Positions 36,263 through 48,119 of a stretch of 64,000 bases of DNA are shown piece after piece. A model generated the notes under the pieces. It ran no database searches. It worked only from the letters and a program-made list of their open reading frames with translations, and was not told the origin of the DNA. Location: the NCBI GenBank assembly GCA_014773175.1, contig VXCM01003238.1:62001-126000 (forward strand). The letters are read 5' to 3'. Positions within the stretch are counted from its first letter, which is position 1. Every line of letters begins with the position of its first letter. The DNA is from Lucifuga dentata. Lineage: Eukaryota > Chordata > Actinopteri > Ophidiiformes > Bythitidae. Both the position numbers and the translations under genes were made by a program.

Positions 36263-39200
36263 CAGCCACTCTGCTTCTTCCTTTTCCCTCTCTTAGTCCG
36301 CCTTTCCACTCCCACTGTGTTCTACTGAACTTAGAGGCCCCACCCACCCCACCACACACACACACACACACACACAAGGACATGACCTTTTCTTACGCCC
36401 ATCTTCCTACATTGCCCACTGGGGCCTTTCCGCTACAAAGAGATTTGAATCAACCAATGACTGAGAGACTTGCAGTGTAGCATTCTGACATATTGAAGTG
36501 GAGCCTTTCTTTAATTTTTTTTTTTTTTTTTTTTNTTTGGCGCTGAAAAGCCACACATGCACTCCTGTCCCGCAGCACCAACGACCCTCATGGAACTTTT
36601 CGTTGGAGTTTGTTTTGCTCAAGCTGATTCTTCGAAACTACAACCCCCTGGGCCTGATCCAGGATCCAGGAGATATTACAGCCCGGGGTCTTTGTCTGGC
36701 TCCAAAATGCGTTCTTTTCTCTTTATTATTTTCACTCCTGCAGCAGTACATCGTTTGTTGTCCCCCAAGGCAAAACTTCAACGTTTTATCCGTTTGCCAA
36801 GACAAAGTTTGCAAAGGGCCTTGGCTCTAGGTGGTTTACATATCCAACCCTCCTCCCCCTGTCAGAACAAACCTGAAAGATCTCAACTTCTCCTGTCTTT
36901 CTCCTCCCATATTGTGCCAGGACAGACTACATTTATCATCGTTGGTGACAGACGAACACACACTTTACCGACAGACAGAGAAAGAAATTGTTGGCCTGTG
37001 AGGGAAAACATGCGTGCCATCTCCATCCCAGCGAAGGTCAAGAGGGGAACTCGTGCAAAGATCTACATCAAAGTCAGTAATGAGCCATTAGGTGGAAGAG
37101 CGGCGTGTTCCCACTCCGCAGGTTTTCCCTCAGAAGACGAACGGCGTCTTTGTGTCCATTAGCTGCTCTCCTCCTTGAACCCGGGACTACCTCAGAACAC
37201 ACCCGCGCATCACCTAAACCCATTTACATGAGCAGCGAGAACTGGAAATGCGCTTAAGAAGGCTTTTCCAGAACAACAAACACATTTACACAGACGTGCT
37301 TCAGTGAGCAAACGCAGACAGGGAAGGAAGAAACTAACACACACACACACACACACACGTTGTTAATCAGTGTTCAGTGATCAGTTCTGAAATTGAGTCC
37401 TCGCTGAAGCTAATTTAGTTGTTCCGTTCGCAGACCGTAAACCAGTTTCACAGGGATGTTTTTTTGAAGGATCCAAGCTTCCTGTTTGCCTTAATGAAGG
37501 TACGAAACTCTTTGTCGTTCTCCGTTCTTCCTCCCTCCTCTCCTTTTCGCATTCTCGTTTGCATCCAGATTTCTTGAGGGCATGAAAATTGGGAAACGCA
37601 GCACTACAGTTACAAATGCATCTGGCTTGGTCATTGGCGTTTTTGTGCTCAGCACTGACATGTTGCTATATTAGTGAGTCGTCGTGTTGAGAGATAAAGA
37701 TATTATTATGGTGCAAAGTCGCTCATTTCATAGTTTTGCGATTCCAGCAGCCGTTTAGATCCACCTCAGAAACCGTATGATAAGAATGCCAATGAGGTTG
37801 GGATTAATGGGCGATTCTTATGGCATCCACAGCAGCTCGCAGGCTTTATAAAGGCATTCCTTTTTCGTTGATAACCTGCGTATGTCCATCTGAAAGCAGC
37901 AGAACTGATAATGAATATTCCACCTGCAGCCTTTATTTTGAAAAAAAGCAGTTCTGCACGGTTGATCCATGGAAGTCCCTTGGAATCATGTGCAGCCAGA
38001 GCCAGGCTGCAACCATGCACATTTCTATACTTTTGTTCACATCAAACGACTCGTTTTCGGCTTGATGTTTATGAATTGCATCCCGGTTTACGCAGGAAGT
38101 CTTCAGACTTTGCACAGTTCCATGAAAAAATGTTCTATCTCCAATCCGCAGCATTCAGAACCTGAATCCTTCCTCCAGATCCATGAGCCAGTCACATGAT
38201 CTGCTGCTGAACATAACCATTGTTTTCTAGGTTTCCTTATTTATTTATTTTTTTCGTTGCACTGTTCACGTAACCCAGTCAGGAGCACCATATTGATGCA
38301 ATGTGAGGAGGGGGAGGGGCTGTTAAAGGTTGGAATGGTTGCGACTTCACCATGATTCATTATTGTCCCCAAAGACGGCGTTGGTGTGTGATGGAGAGAA
38401 AGAAGAGGAGGAGGAGCGCGTCGTGAGAGCTGTCATTCTTTGATCAAACGACAGGATTTTTACAGTCTGCATCAGTCTCCATCTCTGTCAAAGAGAACTG
38501 CACTTCATTTAAAAAAAAAGTCTACAGCCTTTTTCTTTTCTCTCTTTCCTATCAGATATGCTCTTCCAATCACTTTTAAAAATTTGTCTTAGTTTTATAT
38601 TGTACGACGTTTACATGACAAGCCTGTTGAGTTGTGCCTAACTTTAGAGACACCAGACACCACATTAGTTATTTATTTGCCCTCAAATTGTCTTTGTTTT
38701 AGATCTCTGATGGTAATAGCATGATTTTGCGTTTGCTCCAGAAAAGTCACTCTCACAAAAAGCGCAGTTTGTGAGTGTGTGAGCAGTCAGCACGGAGCAT
38801 TTATGCAGTGCAGATTGCATAAACGTTGCAATTGTTATCCTGTTTTGCCTCCAAAGTTGTACTTTTCAACAAGTTGCTTTGCCTTATTGAACTCATCAAT
38901 CTTTAATACTGCAGATCAGAAACAGTATGTTTGCATGCACACTAAAAAATACAGATTTTTTTGTCTGTATTGGGATGAAGGCAAAAATGCAGACAAAGCC
39001 GTATACATAGATGGTATGAATAGGACTCCATAGCTCGCCGAATATACATGATTTGTTCTTCAGTTTAGGAGGGGAAGCAGGATTATTTCTACTTCGATTC
39101 CCGCTTGATTTGTTTCATTGTTCAGCTGCAGCACCACCAAAAGTCCCGGAGTTGAAGTGCGCGGTCATCACACGCAGTCGTCATGAAAGCGCAAGAACAA

Positions 39201-40036
39201 CAAGAACCATGAAATGCCAGCTCCTAAACGGACCGTTAGCATCTACGTTTAGCATAAACCGGGCCTTTACATGCTTGAGTAAATGGACTCATGATTAAGT
39301 AATCTAGTTCTGTTACTCAGAACAAACAAACATCCATTTCAATTTGATTAGATGTTTACATGACAATTGAAAAAGTCAAGCCTTAATCAGAGCAGAATCA
39401 AAGTTTGAATGCGAGTGTAAACGTACGGAATAATGGTTTTCTGCCCCCGCTGTGAATGTGAGTGCTAACCGGGACCCGGATTTCACGGTCAATAAGGGCA
39501 GATTATGTTTTTTTTTTTTAAAGATGATGTAATATAATGCATGGGTTTGATGTCATGCTTGAACCCCTCGTCCAAGTCTTTCTCCAGACGTCATATGCAG
39601 CACTTTCCCTTTAAGAAGAATTAGCTGCCGACTCAGATTTTTGTGAACAAAAGTGTTTTATGTAACAAACACATTCATTTGTTAAACATGCCATGTTAGC
39701 GTGCCTGTGACCTGCTGTCTCACAGGACACACACACACACACCTGCCCATATCTACATGGCGACGAAGGCTTTGGAGGTGTCTGGCTGGATCCATTAGCC
39801 CACAAACACAGACACAGAGGCAAACTTCAAGCATTTTAAAGGTGTCTTTTCGCAACATTTTCGGCTGCTTTCTTTTATTTTTTTGCTCTACTTTTCCAAA
39901 CCTAACAATACTTTCACAAAAACCAAACTGAAAAAAAATTCCTCCCCAGAGAATCTAATAATACTAGAGTGTGTGGGTGACAGGAGTAGTCAATGAATTT
40001 AAAAATGTGTACAGAGAAGATTTTGAAACAAAAATC

Positions 40037-40057
40037 TGTAAATAGAAAGTGTAAATA
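40037..40057 (+). promoter_or_regulatory. Two Pumilio-type response elements in the 3' UTR end
   Basis: TGTAAATA occurs at 40037-40044 and again at 40050-40057. Both match the UGUANAUA consensus bound by PUF/Pumilio proteins, which usually promote mRNA decay or translational repression. They lie 5 bases apart and the second overlaps the polyadenylation hexamer. The match is exact, but the function is inferred and depends on this being the true 3' UTR. Confidence 0.4.
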
Positions 40058-40059
40058 AA
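40054..40059 (+). promoter_or_regulatory. Candidate polyadenylation signal AATAAA
   Basis: This is the first canonical AATAAA after the tbc1d22a stop. About 35-70 bases downstream lies a GT/T-rich segment (TGTGTTTTCTGTGTGTGTG), as expected of a cleavage-stimulation element. Cleavage would fall near 40070-40085. Confidence 0.5.
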
Positions 40060-40751
40060 TCCTATATATGACAAAATTGCTTTGAATATGGTGTCGTCTT
40101 CTGTGTTTTCTGTGTGTGTGTTCACTCTCAGCACTGTAAGACGGTTTGGCTGAAAGCTTCTGCATGCTGTGTGTATGTGTGTGTACGTGTGTGTGTATGC
40201 GTGAAAGAAAAAGATCCTAAATAGATGGTAGGAGCAGAGCTGAATGTCCATGTCCAATTGCAGTCAATTAAAGTCAAGGCGTGATGCGTTTCAGTGCATC
40301 ACATCCACAATTCTTCAGTATATAAGCAGCAGTTAAGCCTGCCAGCAATATATCTCTGCAGTGTACTGAGCCCAACTCCCATGAGCTGAAGATTAGCACA
40401 GAATGAAGGTCTTAAAGGACCATACCAGTAATTTTGCATATTTAAGCTTACTTAATGTGATCCGCATACATGTTATGTTACAAGCATTTTCCAAAACATA
40501 AAACTATATGTATTTGTATGTATTTTTTGTATTATGTATATGTATTTTATTTGTCCAGTTATTCCCTAATCTTTCAAAGTCAAATGTTCAGGTGATACAT
40601 CCGCCTTAAAATTTAAACTTTTGCCTGCTAACACGTATGTCAATGTAGAAGGGACGTTCATTTTGAATTCCTCTGCAAAACTTTCTTTTGGGACTATATT
40701 CCCAGATGGAGACGGATACATTTTCTTCCCTTTAGCTTCTTGTTGGACCAG

Positions 40752-41339
40752 TTAAAAGGCCATACCAGCCATTTTGGTGTTTGAGCCCAATATATTCAAT
40801 TTTCATACGTTACATTACTGACAATCATTTCCCAAACAATAAAGCCGTATTTCAGCTCTCCTAATATTTTGCAAAATCTTTTTATCTTTCAAAATAAAAT
40901 GTTCAAGCGATACACCCACCTTAAAAATCAATGTTTCGCCTGCTAATATTTACACAGCCTTATGAAGTCACGGTCCTTTAAATTTTTCAATAAACGCAGG
41001 TCTTCTTTTAGGACTATATTCCCCGATGGAGACATACATTCACTCTGAGCTTTTTATTGCACTTAAACGCTACAATTATGTAACTTCTAAAAAACCTGAA
41101 TACACATCTTGTTCATGATGATGCATTACCTATCCCAAGAACGTTTCAAGTATCAACAAGTTGATTTTAATAGCGTACCAGAATGAACTGAAACCAATGG
41201 AGGTCTGGAAGGTAGGAAAAATATTTTTAATTCACCATTCCAGTAGTATGCTTTGGGAAATGATTGTCAGAAACATTACGTGTATGAAAATTGAATACAT
41301 CAGGCTCAAACATGAAAAATGGATGGTATGGTCCTTTAA
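40752..41339 (+). mobile_element. TTAA MITE copy C, nested inside copy B
   Basis: This is a complete copy of 588 bp from TTAA at 40752-40755 to TTAA at 41336-41339, with inverted ends AGGCCATACC and GGTATGGTCCT. The host element continues on the right as ATAAAGTTACTT, matching the uninterrupted TTAAATAAAGTTACT of copy G at about 62520. The insertion site was therefore TTAA within the older element, and TTAA (or its central TA) was duplicated. Confidence 0.85.
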
Positions 41340-41520
41340 ATAAAGTTACTTCAAAAAAAAAAAAATATATANAAAAAAAAAAAAAAAATATATATATACA
41401 CACACACAGACATCAAGTTCGCTGTGATGTGATGGATCAAGCATGTTTTAAGTCTCTACAAGTTGATTTGAACAGCGTACTGGAATGAGCTGAAACCAAT
41501 GGCAGTCTGGAAGGCAGGGA

Positions 41521-41565
41521 AAATATATATATATATCTATATATATATATATAGATATATATATT
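41521..41565. repeat. Near-palindromic AT-rich tract
   Basis: Alternating AT is interrupted symmetrically by CTA and TAG triplets, giving a nearly self-complementary block inside MITE copy B. Confidence 0.85.
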
Positions 41566-42399
41566 GTTTTGTATTTTACTGCTCCAACAGTATATTTTGG
41601 AAAATGCTTGTCAGTAATTGTATAGAGTGGGTTTCAACATGCAAAACCACCAGTATGGTCCTTTAAATGAAAGTCCAAAAATAGCAGATGCTTTAATCAA
41701 AATCATCTCCAGTATCTGTATTCATTATCGCATATAACAGCGCGAGTCAGTGTGCCTGTGCATGCATTAACTGATGCAGTAAGCAAACCATGGCTAACAG
41801 CTAAAGCTACCGTGCAGCGTGCAGCTAATTGTGTTGGTTGTATTCATGCAGCATTTGCACACATGCGGACTAACAGGTAAACACTTCTTGTTGGCTCCCT
41901 TTGGTGCCAATGGCAGTGCCTGTTTGTATGCATGTGCACGTACATGCAACAGCTCACAGTAGCAGCTCCCTGTTTCTCGTTAGGCTGAATGATGTTCACA
42001 CAGTCAGTCAATTATGGAGTGCCGGTCACTGAGGACTCTAGTCACTTTGTAGGGAAATTAAAAATACATTAAAACCAACAATGGTCACAGGAAGGCGCAA
42101 AAATGTGCACACACACACATACACACATAGGGAAGGAAGTGAATGAAATACGTAAGTGTGCCATCAGAGAACCAAGTTGAGCATGCTGATTCTGCTACTG
42201 AAAGAGATAGAAGGCAAATATTAGCATAATCAACTTTTGTATTAGTCAATTCATTATGTTTCTCTATATCGCATACAATTCCAACCCTTTTCTACAGTCA
42301 AAGGCTCTGTTTCATAGTCGAGGCTCTCCTCCATCCTTTTCTATATTGCTACCACCAACCACACTGCTGTGGAGTAGCTGGCAGAGTAGCTGGCATGAT

Positions 42400-42912
42400 G
42401 CGGACCAGTGATTTAGCATGTTTAAGCCCAATAAATACAATACATGTTATGTTAACGCCAACCATTTTTTCCCCCCTTCAAAATCAAATATTCAGGTGAT
42501 GCACCTTCCTTAAAATTCAGTGTTTCACCTACTAACATGCATGCACAATTGTAGAAGGCATGGTCGGTTTAATTTCTTGGTAAAAACCCATGTTCCCTGG
42601 TGGAATCATACATCTCATCCGTGCAGCTTCAAGTTGATTTGGTGAAATAAAGTTACTTTGACAAAAAAAAAATTAACAGATGTTGTGTTTACTGTGATGG
42701 ATTACTAACTTCAAATTCGTTCTACAAACAAGTCCATTTTAATGGTGTCGTGGAATGAACTGAAACCATTGAAAGTCTGGAAGATAGGAAAAACAATTCT
42801 AATATTTACTGTTCCAAAAGCATCTTTTGGGAAATGGTTGTCAGTAATGCAACGTATATGTGGATTGTACATATTGGGCTCAAACATGCAAAACTACAGT
42901 ATGGTCCTTTAA
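42400..42912 (+). mobile_element. TTAA MITE copy D
   Basis: The left end is damaged (CGGACCAGTGATTTAGCATG without the TTAA), and the right end is intact (GTATGGTCCTTTAA). The internal landmarks of the family are present in order: TTCAGGTGATGCACC, the AATAAAGTTACTTTGAC block and GAACTGAAACCATTGAAAGT. It is slightly shorter than the 588-bp copies. Confidence 0.75.
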
Positions 42913-43496
42913 GCTTGACAAAGACTATATATTTCTATATGGGACTTTTCACACATTGAAGAGCTTAAATTGAGACTCAGCAGGATCTGAGTTAAATATT
43001 CACTTGATAAGAGGAAATCAGCTTTGAACTTCCTCTCGCCATCTAAAGCTGCACCACAGAGATCTTTTTGTACTGAGTGACATTGTTATAACCACTGACA
43101 GCATCATGGTGATGTTTTTCAAGTCCAGAAAGATTCTAAACATGTCAGCATGTCCACATGATTATAAATCTCTTATAAACCATGTTTTTCGACCTTAAAA
43201 ACAGTGTATTTCCTCATATATGTTTATCAGTTTCTGTATAAGGCAAATAAAGTATTTTTTCTTACATGACATTGAAATAAAAAGGTCAAAATATATCTAC
43301 AAGTTAACTGTCTACAATGTACAATAACTATTTGCCATTGATACGTAAGTGTGAATAATTTCAGAATATTACTTCTCTGTGCAAATGTTTAATATTCAGT
43401 GTGATTAATATCATTGCAAAACAACACAACCATAGTCTTGTAGTCTAACTTTAGTTTGAGGAACTTTGTGTACAAGTTCGAACTTCCGACTGGGAA

Positions 43497-44036
43497 AATT
43501 CCGACTTCCGAGGTAGCTCGAACGCAGCATTATTGCTTACATTCCTCACCACAGGGTGGCGGTAATGCGTCATTTTCTTCTTTGTCCAAACCCCATGAGA
43601 GGAGGAAGAAGAAGAAACTTAATTAGTTTTCAGCTGCGTTTTGTGGCTTTTCACTGTGGACGCCAAATTGTAATAAAGTGAAAACTATAAATATGGATAA
43701 AGACTTAACATGTAAGTGAAATTTTAAGATTTACCCTCATTTGTGTGGACATATTAACATTTTATCTGTGGCCCTGTGTCCTTGGTTTCTGCTAACATGC
43801 TTGCACCTGTCGTTGTTTGGCTTGTAAAAATGATTTTTGTGGGTGGATTTATGGCTAATATTTACTATATTTTATAGTTTTGCACTACAGACAGAATTTT
43901 GACTATTATGAAGCTGTCTTTCAGGGAAACGTTTGAAGGGTTTGCACTGTAGCAACATGTTTGGAAGATGAAGCAAAGTTTCGGGGTATTGAAGTCTTGA
44001 TTTGAATGCTGCGTTCACTGTACCTGGGAAATAGGA
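43497..44036. mobile_element. Old DNA-transposon-like element with inverted ends
   Basis: The left flank carries GACTTCCGAGGTAGCTCGAA and CGCAGCATT, and the right carries AATGCTGCGTTC followed by ACTGTACCTGGGAAATAGG. The two are inverted relative to each other, with an exact GAACGCAGCATT core (43520-43531 and 44005-44016). Ends of this GAACGCAGCAT type are frequent in fish. The interior includes GGTGGCGGTAATGCGTCA and a GAGGAGGAAGAAGAAG run but no recognisable transposase. The class is uncertain. Confidence 0.4.
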
Positions 44037-44938
44037 AGCTGTAACTTTGGATTACGCCATTTATGACCAATGTGTGTTTGAGCCAAAAAAAAAAAAAAAA
44101 ANCAAAAAAAAAAAAAAAAAATTGGGAGACAACATGAAAAACTTTGTTTTGTTTGCTCCGTTGGAACAAAACAAGCTATGTTTAAATTATGTCATTTATG
44201 ATTTTATTTTTACCTTTTCAGTGTTTTATCTTTAACATGTTGAAACGGCATCAATATTAAACTCCTGGTTGAGGAACCTTGTCTGACTTTCTGAGTAGGA
44301 ATTCCTATTTGTGTGTGTGTGTTTTATGTACAAATTGAGCTACAAGGATAAATTTGTACCTTTGCCTTAGTTGCTGTAAAATCAAGTTTCAGTGTGAGCA
44401 GTATGTTTTTGTGCTGAGCTACAGCGACATAGAGCTTTAGATTTGTGGTTGCCAAGCTTGTGTGCCGTTCAGAGACATGGTTCTCTTTACGGATTTTTCA
44501 TTGCTGCTACAGAACTCATAGGCTGCATGAACGATGTCCAGTCTGTGGCTTCTCGCCGTCAGTCCTGCAAATGGTTTGAGCTTCTTAAACAGCCATTGAA
44601 GGCATCAGTGTGGATTATTATTGTAAGTGGTGGTGATTTAGCCAGAGCTGGTTATTACTCTCTGTGGTTGCAGCTGTATGATGCTTTTTTTTTTTCTGAT
44701 GAGTCATGGCTTGACAGGTATGGAAGCTGCTCAGAAACAGATCTGACTCATATTGCAATATGCTGAAATGTGTCACATTGTACCTGAGCATCTGCTCCAT
44801 TAAATGTACATTTTTACCAACGCATTTTTAAAGAGACTGAGGAGTTATTATCTACTGCAACATTATTGGCTTCTCAAAACTTTCAGAGAGTTGACTAATG
44901 GCCTATATTACAGCCATGAACGCAAAGTAGCAATCTTC

Positions 44939-45404
44939 TTAAAGGGCCATACCAGTGATTTTACACATTTAAGCCCATTGATTACAACCTGCATGTGTGT
45001 TGCGGTACTGACAACCATCTTCCAAAACTTAAAATTATATTTTACTTTTCCTGTTATTTTGCTAAATCCTCTAATCTTTCAAAATCGAATATTCAATATG
45101 TTCAGGTGACACACCCACCTTAAAGTTCAATATTTTGTCTGTTAAATAAAATTACTTTGACAAAAAAATGTAACAGATATGTTTGCTGTCTGGATGGCAG
45201 TCTGGAAGGTAAGAAAAACAATTCTTTTTTTTTTTGGTTTTTTTTTGTTTGAAAAACAATTCTAATATTTACTTCTCCAGCAGTGTGGTTTGGGAAATGG
45301 TTGTCAGTAACGTAACGTCAGTAATGTAATGTCAGTAACATAACATGTACCGTGGGTTGTGCATATTGGGCTCAAGCATGCAAAACCACTGGTAAGGTCC
45401 TTTA
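44939..45404 (+). mobile_element. TTAA MITE copy E with internal deletion
   Basis: Both TTAA ends are present (TTAAAGGGCCATACCAGTGA and GTAAGGTCCTTTAA), but the copy is only 466 bp because a central part is missing. Near its right side a 14-bp unit based on GTCAGTAACGTAAC occurs three times in tandem (about 45303-45346), a local expansion not seen in the other copies. Confidence 0.8.
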
Positions 45405-46246
45405 AAATGAACACAGCTTTTTGGAGCCCTTCAGCTGGATAAGCTACACAGATTTACAGCACCTTCACAGAAGGTTTCTCTCATCCCTTCATTGCTGCGA
45501 CGGCTGTTTTTCGAGCTGATTGGTTAAGAGCAGCTTCAGGCAGGAAAACCGCAGCATTTCAGGCCCGCATCAATTTAAAAAACTGCAACGCAAATGTGTC
45601 TTAACCCTTGCGCGTTAAGACACATTTGTGTTGTTGTGTTGTGTTGTTGATTTTTATACAAAATCAAAGCCTGCATTCATTACAAAGAGACTCCTGAAAT
45701 TAAAAAAAAAAAAAAAAANAAAAAAAAAAAAAAAACAACTTTTATTTTGATTACTTTGAAATTGTTTGGCTTAAAAAAAAAAAGTATTTCATGATCAAAA
45801 TAGCAGAAGCTTGTAATCTGTGTCATGGTGGTAGTGACCTCGTAATGATAATAGTTGCTAAGTTATCATTTGCTTTCATGCCAGAACAGAGAAGCTGCTG
45901 ATGAATCGGGCTGGCGAGGAGCGAGCGGAGCAGCCGGCGGGTCAGCGGGACTCTAATGTGCTTATTTGATCTGAGTGTGTTTGATGATTGGTTGGTTTGG
46001 TTGCCTCAGGTGGTGCATTGACTGACCCCTGCAGGCAAGGAATGTGTGTGTGCAGAGACAAACGTGCAAGCAGATGTACACATGCACATCACAGAGCTCA
46101 CCAAAAATACCTGTGTGTGTGTGTTTGTGTGTGCATGCGTGTGTGTGTGTCACTAATGAGATCCCTTGTTTGCTGGTTTATTGGGTTAGTATTTTGTGAG
46201 CAGGATTACTTTGTTGTGTTGTGGCATGTCCCAGGGACGAACCCCC

Positions 46247-46351
46247 TTAAAGGAGCATACCAGTGATTTTGCACATACTATTGCAGCGGTACATTTTAGA
46301 ATTGTTTTTCCTACTTTCCAGACTGCCATTGGTTTCACTTCATTCCGGTAC
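46247..46351 (-). mobile_element. TTAA MITE copy F, truncated, reverse orientation
   Basis: It begins TTAAAGGAGCATACCAGTGA and runs into AGAATTGTTTTTCCTACTTT and CCAGACTGCCATTGG, the reverse complement of the family's right part. It then stops near a CATTCCGGTAC motif. Only about 105 bp remain and the opposite terminus is absent. Confidence 0.65.
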
Positions 46352-47061
46352 AGAAGCACCTGAATACACCATCAGTTTTGTTCTCAGTGGCTACATAGAG
46401 GCTCATATCTGCGTTTGCATGGTTTAGATCTCGAATTACTCACATGTGCAAATGAGGCTTTTGTTTCAGAGATGATGTTTGATGAAATGGATGCAAATGA
46501 TTCAAAAATAAATATGGATGCTATGACAATTATATTTTAAGATGAAGAAGAAAGTTTTGAGCCTGCTGCAGGACGTGCAGCAACGATCACTGCTCCATCA
46601 TTCATATGTGCTTGAGTAGAAAAGTGTCGCACTTTATATCGCAGTTGGAAGGGCACAAAAATTCCAGTCAACAGATATCCAACACGTATCTGATTAAATT
46701 CCACATGTGAGCCTTGGCCAAAATAGAGAATATCTGATTCCATGTGCTTTTTTCCCCGTTTACATATTCATAACGTGTATCTGGTATGTGCTACATGAGC
46801 CAAAATTCAGAATTTGGTAGTTGTGTGTGGTGGTGTAAATGTAGCATGTGAGCTAGAACCTCTCAGGGGAGGAATGTGTTCATCTGACATTTCAGGACTT
46901 GCCTTGGTTGTCTGGGTCCTCCGGAGGGTTCCGCCCCGGAATTATGACACAGCAAAGAAGAAGAGCTAATTATAATTTTGGGCGACATCAAAACTCCAAC
47001 ATAATTACAGCAAACATCAACTTTTCTCCTGCTGTTTCTACGGTTGTAAGTTAGGAAATGG

Positions 47062-47517
47062 TCAGTGTGTGGGTGTTATGGATCAGTGTGGGCGTTGTGG
47101 ATCATTGCCCATGTTGTGGATCCATGCGGGCGTCGTGGATCCGTGTGGACTTTGTGGATCCCTTTGGGCGTTGTGTATCTATATGGGTTGTGGATGAGTG
47201 TTGGTGTTGCGGATCAGTGTGGGCGTTGTGGATCAGTAGGGGCGTTGTGGATCAGTAGGGGCGTTGCAGATCAGTGTGGGCATTTTGGATCCATGTGGGC
47301 GTTGTGGCATGTGGGTGTTGTGGATCAGTGTGGGCATTGTGGGTCAGTTTGAGTGTTGTGGATCAGTGTGGGCGTTACGGATCAGTGTGGGCATTCTGGA
47401 TCAGTTTGAGCGTTGCGGATCGGTGTGGGCGTTGTGGATCCGTGCGGGTGTTGTGGATCAGCGTGGGCGTCATGGATCAGTGTGGGCATTGTGGATCAGT
47501 GTGGGTGTTGTGAATCC
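47062..47517 (+). repeat. 19-bp minisatellite, about 24 units
   Basis: Imperfect tandem units based on GTGTGGGCGTTGTGGATCA run for about 455 bp. The unit length of 19 is not a multiple of three and the units contain few stops. All three forward frames are therefore open over long stretches, giving a 19-residue pseudo-peptide period built around CGHCGSVWALWI. A few units carry small deletions. This is a VNTR, not a coding gene. Confidence 0.9.
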
Positions 47518-48074
47518 CTTTTGTAGAAAGTACACAAAAACAATGTCCAATTACAGGCGTGTTAAATTCTTGATAAAAACCTCTGCAGCAGCTTCCCCTG
47601 AGACACACACACATACACTGTAGCTGTATGCACACACACACACTCACCAACTGTCCAGAAAACATTAGTGTGAGTACAAAGTATCACATTTTAAAACACA
47701 CACACGCACACGCGCGCATGCACACACACACGCTGACTTGGCCTATTAGACCTACACCGACATTGCTGGGTTACAATCATGCACAGTCCCGTTGTCCCAG
47801 AGATACACACACACACACACACACACTGCCCTGGCCTATTAGACTTAAAATGACATTGCTGAGCCTCGGTATTTTGCCTCCATCTATCTCTGCTCTCCAC
47901 AGACACGACCTGTCTCCTGCTCCACATGCAACCTCTCTTTTTTTTCCACCAATCTGTAGGAGCGAGTCAGTCTTTGGAGGTTTTATGCTGCAAGCTGCCT
48001 TGTTAGTGGTTATGATTAATCTCATTTGACTTTCAGAGGAGGCTAAACTGCTGCGTTTCACGAGGAGGATTGTG

Positions 48075-48077
<3 letters not shown>

Positions 48078-48109
<32 letters not shown>

Positions 48110-48119
48110 NTTTTTTTTT
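48078..48119. repeat. Poly-T tract with N at 48110
   Basis: This T run is broken by an N; the true length is unknown. Confidence 0.9.

Larger units (their letters stand above)
36181..40080 (+). other. tbc1d22a: Probable tbc1d22a 3' UTR (about 3.9 kb)
   Basis: No AATAAA hexamer was found between the stop codon and 40054, while one with a suitable downstream GT-rich stretch (about 40090-40130) occurs there. The interval also lacks the MITE copies that become dense from 40412, which fits selection on a transcribed exon. It holds a CA tract at about 36354-36376, a poly-T with N at 36535, AU-rich ATTTA clusters around 38237-38255 and 38667-38680, and higher G+C than the introns. The artefactual duplication at 36196 inflates its length by about 67 bases. 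A 201-codon open frame at 36557-37162 has no recognisable domain and is treated as chance. The extent is inferred; transcript data would settle it. Confidence 0.5.
40412..41666 (+). mobile_element. TTAA MITE copy B, split by a nested copy
   Basis: The outer element begins TTAAAGGACCATACCAGTAA at 40412 and ends CAGTATGGTCCTTTAA at 41666. Between 40752 and 41339 it is interrupted by a second complete copy of the same family. The outer right half also contains a poly-A/AT tract with an N at 41372 and a near-palindromic AT-rich block at 41521-41565. The nesting order shows that B inserted before C. Confidence 0.85.

Noticed and set aside
36557..37162. 201-codon + strand open frame after the tbc1d22a stop
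   Set aside because: It lies in the probable 3' UTR, starts just after a poly-T/N, has no domain or splice support, and its composition is unlike a folded protein. Best seen as a chance frame in GC-richer sequence.
47062..47517. Regularly spaced repeat array that could suggest CRISPR
   Set aside because: Units are contiguous 19-mers without spacers in a vertebrate genome. It is a minisatellite.
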